A stretch of 64,000 nt of DNA from Limnoperna fortunei (Eukaryota > Mollusca > Bivalvia > Mytilida > Modiolidae), in assembly GCA_944474755.1 (NCBI GenBank), contig OX104114.1, positions 24,699,220 through 24,763,219 of the forward strand, written 5' to 3'. Numbering within the stretch: position 1 is the stretch's first letter; each line of letters opens with the position of its first letter. The notes under the pieces were generated by a model. The model had not been told where the DNA came from and searched no databases. It was given only the letters and a program-made list of their open reading frames with translations. The position numbers and the translations under genes were made by a program. Positions 12,019 through 49,684 of this stretch are shown one piece after another.

Positions 12019-13524
12019 GACTACACTAAATAAAAAACTGCAGCAGGTGTCAATCATCAAAATACTCATAAGCCGAAGATCAGCATAATATTTTGTAAAA
12101 AGGTATGGAGAAATGTTCATTACTTGTTGTATGTTTACTAAAAATGATAACATGGAGATTTCGATCATATGTGTGAGATGTCCCTGCTGGTCTTGGATTT
12201 TCACATGGTACTCCATCTCCCTAAATTACATTTTAAACCTTGAAGTAGCTAGATAATTGCTGTCACTATCTTTAATTCCATTTAAACAAACAAAAATAAA
12301 ATAAATATGTTCTTTAATATCTCTTTTAGTGCAACTCCTGGTTGTGTTGGCACTCTGACCCTCTGTTATGGCTAACTACTTGTTGAGTAAAGCTCTTTGC
12401 TTATATTTTATTTTTGAACTGCTTTTTTGTTTGCCCATTCATGTTTTAAATTTCCTGCAAAATATACCAAACTAACCAGTAGACATCCATTGAATGTATG
12501 TAATGTACATCTTATTGATTAGGAAAATGACAAGCTAAGGTTGGTGATGATGTTGTTTGTATATAGGTCTATTTCAAATCAAATTTTGACAAGAACTTTT
12601 ATAAAAGGTTTAATCCTTAAAAAAACCCTATTACATATGATTTACCGGTGGACATATTCTTCAGACAAAGGACCATTATAAACATCCTAACATTAATTTT
12701 AACAAACCTTTTATTGTTAATCAATAAAACTTATAACAGTCTTAAGATTTTGATGGACAATTTAAGTCATATAATTTGTATTTATAAATAATTTGGTGAC
12801 TTTCTGATACTGTATTGATTTTGTGCTTTTACGTCACTTGGAGAAATAAGTGGACAACTAAAAAGGAATTTTATAGTCCGAAGATAATTAACTGGTCAGT
12901 ACCAATTGATTGTTATATTTATAACTGATGTCATGTCCATTTACATGTGTATATAATAGACCTGACATATATGATTTTGTACAGTTAGACCTGATAATTA
13001 AATTATTTTACAGTAACAAATGTTACTAAAATAAATTTATTGATAATTAACATGATTATAAAGAAACATTGAAAATAAACTGAATTTTCAATATTCTTTG
13101 AAGTTACATGTAGTCATTTGTCATTAGAAATGTATTTAATTTTTGAAATACAAGATAATTTAGCTAGATCCTAGGTGCCTGAGTGTTAGCTAGCCATCTA
13201 CTGTTAAACATTGGCATGAGCAAAACTGGAAAGTTGTGCTATTTGGAAATAAAAAGTGTTTTCTGGCGTTTTCTGGCATTATCAAAGTATTTGGATATTT
13301 AATCCTTTGAATAAAAGAATTGTTCAATAACAAAGAAACGAACAAATTGTTTTCTTAAAATTAATTAGTTTCAATATAGTATTTATCTTGATAATTAACA
13401 TGAACACTGATATTTTGTTTACTAAAAAAAGTTCAAAGTTGATAAGTATCCATTGAACAAGTACATGGATATATCTTTTGCAAGTACTTTGGTCATAATC
13501 AGCTATTTTAATTTTATTTTTTAG
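12019..13524. other. AT-rich sequence, probably RABGAP1 intron
   Basis: No exon, RNA gene or repeat could be supported here. Confidence 0.4.
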
Positions 13525-39638
<26,114 letters not shown>

Positions 39639-42600
39639 AGGAGAGATTTTATTTTTAAAAAGGAAGGAGTTTTAAGATATGACAAAAGAGATCGATTATC
39701 AGTGTTTACTTGTAATTATGATAATATGATACCTGCAGATTGGATAAATGTTAATCTTTTTTTTTCAGTAATATGTTTTTGTATTTATTTTTTGCTGTTT
39801 TGTTAAAGATAACATTTGATATTGACAGAAGATATTAGAATGATAAGAGAGTGATCGAAGAAGTAATAGTGCTAAAAGTTTTATTTATTTGTAAGAAAGT
39901 GTTGAGAATTAAAAAAAAGTTAATGTTACTTATTTTCATCTGTGTTGATAAATAATTTGATATAGCCAAAGCACAATTTGTAGACAGCTTTAGTAATGTT
40001 TTTATTAGTTTGCTTTGTTTTACTTTTATGACATTGATGAAATGTTTGTCACTAGTGTTACAGATACACCTTAATACACCTTTTGGACCAATCAAAATTG
40101 CAGCAATAAGTGTGGGTGTCAATATCCAGGGAGAGATTTATATAAAATTAGTGGCAGCAAAATGAGGGGTTGCATTTATTGAGGGTTGGTAAAACAGGGG
40201 GGATAACTTTTTTCACCTGGTTCTTTGACTTCCAGTCCCAGTAATTACTGGATGCTATAATATATATAACCTATTTAAACAATTAATTAAATCTTTAAAA
40301 GTATAAAAAATATCCTTTCAGTTCATGAAACTACATACATTTTTTTATAGGTACACACATGTTATATATACTCTGGCAAAAAAATTAAAGGCAACTTTTT
40401 ATTGTAGTACTTAATTTGGAGTTTAAAAATGACCCTATTTTATATATTTTAAATAACTGATATTGATATATTTACGCAATGTGTTAAATTTTAAACAGGT
40501 TTTATTGTATTTAACCTGTTCAAAAATAGAAAAGATTATTTTGAATTTTGATTTACAATCATTTACTTCAATTTCATTTACTTAAATAATAAACAGATGC
40601 ATTTCGAGTTATTTACTAAACAATACCAATGAAACTTATGTCCCATAACTCAGTTTCCATGGCAACACAGTAAAAACTTTTTAACAAAATAACCCTGAGA
40701 TATTCTTGAAACCCAGAAATGCACATTAGTGCACAGTGGTGTAATGCTGAATACAGAAAAAATATTAAGATCACTAGTTTTGTACCCCTTACCCATTTTA
40801 TACATGTATTGTAATAACCATTAAGAGAAAGTAAATTTGTGTGACCGGTTAGAGTTTTTAACAATTTGACAGATAACCAAGTACTGCACAGAAAAAAGCA
40901 AAGCAAACATGGAGATTTGTAAACAATTAATACATTTGCATGACAAACAGAGATTACATTAAATGGGCATTTCCATTCCAACCTCATTTTCACCATTAAT
41001 TTTCCATTAATATTACATTGCATTTGGTCAATGTTCATGTCATGATTGTAATGTATGGAAACCAGTATGTGTCACTTAAAATCTGCTGTAGTTTTTGATA
41101 GTATGAGAATTTCATACATTACTTTTTATATAAGTTAAATGCTCGTGTTTTGATATTTTTGATGATTTTCTGGTTACACAAAGTACATTAAATCAGTAAA
41201 TATTTTTTTTGTTAACTGATAAACAATTTCAAATTACCACCAAAACAAATATGTATACTATATGTCTCTTAACTCTTAAGACAAAGTATTTTGATGTGTA
41301 CATGACCAGCCATGTACAGTAGATCATGCCCTGTTAGATTAACAGACTTACATGTTTCTGTATTATCAAGTAATCTGTTAAGGCATGGAGGGACCCTGGC
41401 GTCTCATTACCCATCATACCTCTGTCAATGCAGAGAGACAATTACAATTATTTTTATTTCAACTAACGTTTTGTGGTTTGAAAACTTGTATAAAAGTCAC
41501 CTATCGGTTAAGGACACTCTTAATATTTACTTAATGTCCTTAATACATAGGTTTGACTTGTTTTACTAGTCAGATGATGCTTATTGTTAATCATTCATTA
41601 TTATTCATTCATTGAATGATCAAGATTTGGCATTTATATCATCTATTTAATATAACTTGTGTATTTATTGGCTAACTTGTATTATAAATTTAAATACTTT
41701 GTTGCATGTTTACGAGCATCACACAACGGTCTCTGTCCATGAAAAAAAATCATTATATATGCTTTGTTTTGCTCCCTGATGATACAGTTCTACATTTAGA
41801 ACTGTTATACATATAAAGTTATTATGAACATTTATATACAAATGTTGTAACTTGCCAATAAACACAACAATAGTAATAGCATTTCTGTGAAGTGTAAAGT
41901 GATTTTTTTTGTTGGAGGGAGGTGTTGGGTGGATTCAGTCAAATTCAGTGAATTTCTCACTCCAGTAAAATGTCAGTTTCTAAATACTGTGTTAGTGTTA
42001 CAGTAAAATCCTGATGTAACTCACAAACATGTCAAGTTCAAACCTCTAAAACATCAAACATGTCAAGGACAAAATTAACTTTTAAATTCTAAAAATCTCC
42101 TTTGATGCAACTGTATTTTATGTTAGGTCTAGCCTGCTTAATAGATATAATCTTGAGGGTCAGTAACCAAACACAGAATTCCTTGACCTTTCACCAGATC
42201 TGTGGTCAATTACATAAAAAATTAAGTAAATTAAATAAATCGCAATTGTCTTCAATTAAATAGCAATTACCCGATTTTTCAAATACAATACATTAAAATA
42301 ACTGGTCCCTGATTTTATATGGTAATAAGATTGATACAGATGTTCAGAAAGTTTTGAAGACTAGACAGAAATGTAACTTTGTTTATGTTAATAACAACAT
42401 TCCACACTTTTTTTTGTGATGTGTGTGTCATTTTATGTCCACAGTGCCCACATCCTCACAAGTCAGGGTTTCTGTGTCCACATGTGTCCACGAAACCCTG
42501 ACAAACTTATCTAGGCAATTCCTGGACTACAAGATTTTTGTATGACGTCAATCCTTCAAAATATCAACTAATGAAATTGCTTGAAAGAAGCAAATGTTTG

Positions 42601-43980
42601 GCAGTAGTCATTCTGACTCATTCTTGAGTTTGAAGAAAATGTAACACAACTAATAAATAACGTGGTAATAACAAACTCTTAACACTACTGTACAAAATAC
42701 ACTGATTTTCACATGGTCTACGCAACACATCCATTCGGTTTATTTACAATCGACATTGGGATGTCCCCTAACCAAGTCATGAATGAAAGCGAGCTTTTGA
42801 TTGGCTACATTAAGCTATGATGTAGCCAATCAAAATAGTGACTTCTAGCCTGGGAATTTCCTATCTAAGTTTGTCAGGGTTTCGTGGACACATGTGGACA
42901 CAGAAACCCTGATTTGTGAGGATGCAGTGCCCATGGCAACATGAAAATAAACTCAAAATAACTTATGTTTAAACTTACATATGATGCCTTTACTAACTGA
43001 AACCTGCTTAAAAACCAAACTTATGAATACAAAACCTTTTAAAATGTAGAGAAACCTATGACTATTAATAACTATTTTTCTCCTCTGTGTCAAATTCCTT
43101 ACTATAACGACCAATTGTGGAACTGACTAGTGTACAATCTTCAGCCATTATTTTTAGACCCCTCTGTATTGAGTGGTTCAGATTTAACTGTATTTTCATA
43201 TGTGGATAGCATATTTAGAATATTATTGTAACTTTTTGAACTATATCATTTTAAAAGATGAGGTAAAGTTTGTGAGAATTGCCTTCCCCAATTTAGGTAA
43301 ACTGTGATACAAGACAAGGTTATCAAAACTGCATTGGTTTTTGTTTGTTTTTCTGCATTTCGCTTACCAATGATATTTTAACAGTTTTTTATTATACTGA
43401 TATTATAAGTTAAAATATAATAAATAAATTGCATTAGTGTCTTCCTGTATGTTTTTTGTTAGAAGGGGGGAAAAAGTGAAAGATTTAATTTTAATTAGAT
43501 TGAAAATATGAAAATACAAAATGATTAAGAATTCCTTGATCTAATAAGGAAATTAAATTAATTGAGTGATTAATTTTAGTTAAAATTTTACACTTTAACC
43601 TGTTGAACAGATATATCTTGGAAATATTGCCAATAAAAAAAAATCAACAATGACCCCATTTTGTTTATTATGTGGAAATCCTTTATTGCATGAACCTGTC
43701 TAATTCACTATAGAAAAGACAGTTTTGAGACCTCTATTAGAATGATCATAACATTTTTACTTCTCTAAAAATGAGGCTTGTTTTATGAAAAGACTCCCTA
43801 AAGAATACCCTTGAATGTTCCTCATACACCATTTGTATATTTTTCTGACCAGTCAAGTTATTTTCAAGCAGTTCTAAGTTTTTAAGTAATATGTGCAATC
43901 TAGTAATACAGTGTTTATGTTAATGAGCTTTTTTATTGTTGTACAGTGTAAAATATTTAAAACCAAATAAAAAAGTCTAA
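39639..43980 (+). other. RABGAP1 3' UTR and 3' flank; no further gene seen
   Basis: AT-rich sequence after the stop. Several AATAAA-like hexamers occur (around 40586, 41859 and 43966), so the cleavage site cannot be chosen. The only structured element I recognise is the foldback MITE at 42450-42924. A 140-codon minus-strand ORF at 40616-41038 has no recognisable domain. Confidence 0.5.
42450..42924. mobile_element. Foldback MITE with 8-bp target duplication (hAT-like)
   Basis: Flanked by CAGTGCCC at 42442-42449 and 42925-42932. Terminal inverted repeats of about 80 bp begin CATCCTCACAAGTCAGGG. Each contains a smaller palindrome (cagggtttctgtgtccaca, tgtgtccacgaaaccctg). A second inner palindrome, ttttgattggctacatta, is at 42795-42835. 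8-bp duplications are typical of hAT elements. Confidence 0.8.
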
Positions 43981-43984
43981 ATAT

Positions 43985-46900
43985 TTGTTTGTTTTGTATT
44001 TATTATGACCAGTTATCTCCAGTAACCCACAAGAGCTTGGATTGTTTTCTTTGTCTGTATGTTTGTCTTGTATTTATTATGACCAGTTATCTCCAGTAAC
44101 CCACAAGAGCTTGGATTGTTTTCTTTGTCTGTATGTTTGTTTTGTATTTATTATGACCAGTTATCTCCAGTAACCCACAAGAGCTTGGATTGTTTTCTTT
44201 GTCTGTATGTTTGTCTTGTATTTATTATGACCAGTTATCTCCAGTAACCCACAAGAGCTTGGATTGTTTTCTTTGTCTGTACGTTTGTCTTGTATTTATT
44301 ATGACCAGTTATCTCCAGTAACCCACAAGAGCTTGGATTGTTTTCTTTGTCTGTATGTTTGTTTTGTATTTATTATGACCAGTTATCTCCAGTAACCCAC
44401 AAGAGCTTGGATTGTTTTCGTTGTCTGTATGTTTGTCTTGTATTTATTATGACCAGTTATCTCCAGTAACCCACAAGAGCTTGGATTGTTTTCTTTGTCT
44501 GTATGTTTGTTTTGTATTTATTATGACCAGTTATCTCCAGTAACCCACAAGAGCTTGGATTGTTTTCTTTGTCTGTATGTTTGTCTTGTATTTATTATGA
44601 CCAGTTATCTCCAGTAACCCACAAGAGCCTGGATTGTTTTCTTTGTCTGTATGTTTGTTTTGTATTTATTATGACCAGTTATCTCCAGTAACCCACAAGA
44701 GCTTGGATTGTTTTCTTTGTCTGTATGTTTGTCTTGTATTTATTATGACCAGTTATCTCCAGTAACCCACAAGAGCTTGGATTGTTTTCTTTGTCTGTAT
44801 GTTTGTCTTGTATTTATTATGACCAGTTATCTCCAGTAACCCACAAGAGCTTGGATTGTTTTCTTTGTCTGTATGTTTGTCTTGTATTTATTATGACCAG
44901 TTATCTCCAGTAACCCACAAGAGCCTGGATTGTTTTCTTTGTCTGTATGTTTGTTTTGTATTTATTATGACCAGTTATCTCCAGTAACCCACAAGAGCTT
45001 GGATTGTTTTCTTTGTCTGTATGTTTGTTTTGTATTTATTATGACCAGTTATCTCCAGTAACCCACAAGAGCTTGGATTGTTTTCTTTGTCTGTATGTTT
45101 GTTTTTAATTTATTATGACCAGTTATCTCCAGTAACCCACAAGAGCTTGGATTGTTTTCTTTGTCTGTATGTTTGTCTTGTATTTATTATGACCAGTTAT
45201 CTCCAGTAACCCACAAGAGCTTGGATTGTTTTCTTTGTCTGTATGTTTGTTTTGTATTTATTATGACCAGTTATCTCCAGTAACCCACAAGAGCTTGGAT
45301 TTTTTTCCTTTGTCTGTATGTTTGTTTTGTATTTATTATGACCAGTTATCTCCAGTAACCCACAAGAGCTTGGATTGTTTTCTTTGTCTGTATGTTTGTT
45401 TTGTATTTATTATGACCAGTTATCTCCAGTAACCCACAAGAGCTTGGATTGTTTTCTTTGTCTGTATGTTTGTTTTGTATTTATTATGACCAGTTATCTA
45501 CAGTAACCCACAAGAGCTTGGATTGTTTTCTTTGTCTGTATGTTTGTCTTGTATTTATTATGACCAGTTATCTCCAGTAACCCACAAGAGCTTGGATTGT
45601 TTTCTTTGTCTGTATGTTTGTTTTGTATTTATTATGACCAGTTATCTCCAGTAACCCACAAGAGCTTGGATTGTTTTCTTTGTCTGTATGTTTGTCTTGT
45701 ATTTATTATGACCAGTTATCTCCAGTAACCCACAAGAGCTTGGATTGTTTTCTTTGTCTGTATGTTTGTTTTTAATTTATTATGACCAGTTATCTCCAGT
45801 AACCCACAAGAGCTTGGATTGTTTTCTTTGTCTGTATGTTTGTCTTGTATTTATTATGACCAGTTATCTCCAGTAACCCACAAGAGCTTGGATTGTTTTC
45901 TTTGTCTGTATGTTTGTTTTGTATTTATTATGACCAGTTATCTCCAGTAACCCACAAGAGCTTGGATTGTTTTATTTGTCTGTATGTTTGTTTTGTATTT
46001 ATTATGACCAGTTATCTCCAGTAACCCACAAGAGCTTGGATTGTTTTCTTTGTCTGTATGTTTGTTTTGTATTTATTATGACCAGTTATCTCCAGTAACC
46101 CACAAGAGCTTGGATTGTTTTCTTTGTCTGTATGTTTGTCTTGTATTTATTATGACCAGTTATCTCCAGTAACCCACAAGAGCTTGGATTGTTTTCTTTG
46201 TATGTATGTTTGTCTTGTATTTATTATGACCAGTTATCTCCAGTAACCCACAAGAGCCTGGATTGTTTTCTTTGTCTGTATGTTTGTTTTGTATTTATTA
46301 TGACCAGTTATCTCCAGTAACCCACAAGAGCTTGGATTGTTTTCTTTGTCTGTATGTTTGTTTTGTATTTATTATGACCAGTTATCTCCAGTAACCCACA
46401 AGAGCTTGGATTGTTTTCTTTGTCTGTATGTTTGTTTTTAATTTATTATGACCAGTTATCTCCAGTAACCCACAAGAGCTTGGATTGTTTTCTTTGTCTG
46501 TATGTTTGTCTTGTATTTATTATGACCAGTTATCTCCAGTAACCCACAAGAGCTTGGATTGTTTTCTTTGTCTGTATGTTTGTTTTGTATTTATTATGAC
46601 CAGTTATCTCCAGTAACCCACAAGAGCTTGGATTGTTTTCTTTGTCTGTATGTTTGTCTTGTATTTATTATGACCAGTTATCTCCAGTAACCCACAAGAG
46701 CTTGGATTGTTTTCTTTGTCTGTATGTTTGTTTTGTATTTATTATGACCAGTTATATCCAGTAACCCACAAGAGCTTGGATTGTTTTCTTTGTCTGTATG
46801 TTTGTCTTGTATTTATTATGACCAGTTATCTCCAGTAACCCACAAGAGCTTGGATTGTTTTCTTTGTCTGTATGTTTGTTTTTAATTTATTATGACCAGT

Positions 46901-47775
46901 TATCTCCAGTAACCCACAAGAGCTTGGATTGTTTTCTTTGTCTGTATGTTTGTCTTGTATTTATTATGACCAGTTATCTCCAGTAACCCACAAGAGCTTG
47001 GATTGTTTTCTTTGTCTGTATGTTTGTTTTGTATTTATTATGACCAGTTATCTCCAGTAACCCACAAGAGCTTGGATTGTTTTCTTTGTCTGTATGTTTG
47101 TTTTGTATTTATTATGACCAGTTATCTCCAGTAACCCACAAGAGCTTGGATTGTTTTCTTTGTCTGTATGTTTGTTTTGTATTTATTATGACCAGTTATC
47201 TCCAGTAACCCACAAGAGCTTGGATTGTTTTCTTTGTCTGTATGTTTGTTTTGTATTTATTATGACCAGTTATCTCCAGTAACCCACAAGAGCTTGGATT
47301 GTTTTCTTTGTCTGTATGTTTGTTTTGTATTTATTATGACCAGTTATCTCCAGTAACCCACAAGAGCTTGGATTGTTTTCTTTGTCTGTATGTTTGTCTT
47401 GTATTTATTATGACCAGTTATCTCCAGTAACCCACAAGAGCTTGGATTGTTTTCTTTGTCTGTATGTTTGTCATGTATTTATTATGACCAGTTATCTCCA
47501 GTAACCCACAAGAGCTTGGATTGTTTTCTTTGTCTGTATGTTTGTCTTGTATTTATTATGACCAGTTATCTCCAGTAACCCACAAGAGCTTGGATTGTTT
47601 TCTTTGTCTGTATGTTTGACTGGTATTTATTATGACCAGTTATCTCCAGTAACCCACAAGAGCTTGGATTGTTTTCTTTGTCTGTATGTTTGACTGGTAT
47701 TTATTATGACCAGTTATCTCCAGTAACCCACAAGAGCTTGGATTGTTTTCTTTGTCTGTATGTTTGACTGGTATT
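43985..47775 (+). repeat. 74-bp satellite array, about 51 units
   Basis: Unit landmarks gaccagttatctccagtaac at 44007, 44081, 44155 give a 74-bp period. Units differ mainly at gtttgtcttg/gtttgttttg, agcttgg/agcctgg and gtttttaattt. The gtttttaattt variant recurs at 45101, 45768, 46434 and 46878, that is 9, 9 and 6 units apart, so there is higher-order repetition. The last units carry tttgactggtattta and run straight into a SINE tail. Confidence 0.95.
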
Positions 47776-47806
47776 TAATGCCACTTTCATCAATTTTTCA
47801 GCTTTA
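47764..47806 (-). mobile_element. SINE 3' tail fragment abutting the satellite
   Basis: gtatttaatgccactttcat then caatttttcagctt corresponds to the SINE 3' domain at 61587-61625 (cgccactttcagcaattttt). Confidence 0.65.
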
Positions 47807-48773
47807 TCATTTGAGGATTTGTGTGTATTTTACTGTTAGTTATTGATGATTTAGATCTGCTTAATATAAGCATTTTTCCTTCCTATTTGTTTAGCATCTG
47901 TTTATGCGATACAAATTTCGGTAGTAATTCTTAGAAAAAGGTTCAGCAACAATTGTTGGATACAGAGATAAAAAAGTAAAAAAATCAAAGATGAAACTAA
48001 ATTTTTTTTTTGTCTGTTGATTAGTCTCCCCTTCCTTGCCTATTTATCTTAGACTTTTCTTAGAAACACATAACAAATGCTATTCCTGATAAGTCAATCA
48101 GCAAATACCAAAAAGTATTCAAAAGAATGAAATCCAATTTTGAAATAACAAAGCCATGGCTAACACACGACAACAAGCAACAAACATTCTAAACATAACA
48201 AAAGTGATCATATCCTGCTTTACTAGTTACAACAACTGTATTACCTATGGCCAAATCTGTGTTAGTAGAGACAGGCAAGTAATCTTGGAGTATACATTTT
48301 ATAGTTCAACAAGGATCACAATCATAGAACTTTTGAGTGTAGTTAATTACAGCTCAGACTGATCTTTAGTAGCTATTGAAAGAAGGACTTGAATGTAATA
48401 ATATGTTTCTGGTATTATGTCATTATTAAAGAAATGTATCCATCAAACTTAAAGGTGAGTACAGCAGTACTAGAAATCGATCTGAATACCAGTTAGACTG
48501 GTTAAATTAATAAATTGTGAGCAATTGCAGACTGATTTGAGAGTCACTTTTTAACTTTTACAGTTAGGTAGTCCAGATCTAGATGCTTGGATTTGTCATA
48601 AGTTGGATTTATCAGCAATATTTTGACTAAGCTACTTCACAGTTTACTATTCTGTATTGTAAGTATTAGGAAGCACCTTTGTTTTTACACCTCCATCTTC
48701 TGTTAAAAACCATGGAATCTTCTCATTCTAATTGCAGATTTTTATACATGAACCATGATGAAATTGTGTATAA
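47807..48773. other. AT-rich sequence without recognised gene
   Basis: Only short ORFs lacking splice support or similarity. Confidence 0.4.
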
Positions 48774-49048
48774 CAAGTGTGGACTGTGAGCACGCTCACA
48801 AAGGGATACCCCCCGCTTTGCTTTCAAGTCCAATTATCTCCCCTTAATGATATCCGATGTCAATAAAAATCCTTCGTGCAAATCTACATATAATGTACTT
48901 CCTTTATACTAAGTTTAAATTAAATTTCATCAATCAGTTTAGGAGGATTTACGCTTACAAGAGATGTGGACAGACAGAAGAACAGAGGAATAGTAAGACA
49001 GACAGGGTGATTCCTATATACCCCCAAAACAAGTTTGTGGGGGTATAA
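48774..49048 (-). mobile_element. Hairpin-ended element, family C, uninterrupted copy
   Basis: Read on the minus strand: left palindrome TATACCCCCA, caaacttgtt, TTGGGGGTATA; body; right hairpin GTGAGCGTGCTCAC then AGTCCACACTTG. It supplies the pre-insertion sequence for the MITE at 27285-28244. Confidence 0.8.
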
Positions 49049-49140
49049 TAATGAGTAGAGAATAGGCTTTTTTGATAGCAACGCACGGGGCAATGGTTGC
49101 TAAGAACATCTAGGCAATTAATCTTCACTACTATTGAATC

Positions 49141-49684
49141 AGTTGATCATCTGCCTGTCAATACAGCGGTTGTGGTAGAGCAAATGTTGTTCAAGGATAC
49201 TAAATCCCAACCTTAACTTGCTAGGATTGCCAGTTTAGTTCAAGGATGTGGAATCCCAAAATTAACTCACTAGGATTGCCAGTGTAGTTCAACAATGCTG
49301 AATCCCAACCTTAACTCACTAGGATTGCCAGTATAGTTCATGGATACTAAATCCCAACCTTAACTCACTAGGATTGCCAGTGTAGTTCAAGGATGCTAAA
49401 TCCCAAAATTAACTCACTAGGATAGTCAGTGTTGTTCAAGGATGCTAAATCCCAACCGTAACTCACTAGGATAGTCAGTGTTGTTCAAGGATGCTAAATC
49501 CCAACCGTAACTCACTAGGATAGTCAGTGTTGTTCAAGGATGCTAAATCCCAACCGTAACTCACTAGGATTGTCAGGGTTTGTGCTAAAGGTCAATAGCT
49601 CTCATTGTATACTTTTGCTTCCTTTGCCATACCACATTCCTTTAGCAAACAATATTGATGAAGTGCCATAAAACATCATTTTTG
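49141..49684 (+). repeat. Decayed SINE with an internal 49-bp tandem array
   Basis: gttgatcatctgcctgtcaa at 49142 resembles the SINE tRNA-side body; tgaagtgccataaaacatca at 49659 resembles its 3' domain. Between them, eight 49-bp units (starts 49189, 49238, 49287 and onward to about 49580) repeat aatcccaaccttaactcact and aggattgccagt, similar to the SINE core aatcctaattgacaaggatt. Confidence 0.65.

Noticed and set aside
11815..12033. Protein shared with 21850-22050
   Set aside because: Both frames lie inside copies of the same mobile element; protein similarity follows from DNA identity.
40616..41038. 140-codon minus-strand ORF
   Set aside because: Long for AT-rich DNA, but no recognisable domain, no splice support, and Cys/Leu/Ile-rich composition as expected from chance in the RABGAP1 3' flank.
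45226..45432. 68-codon ORF
   Set aside because: Made by a 1-bp expansion in one 74-bp satellite unit.
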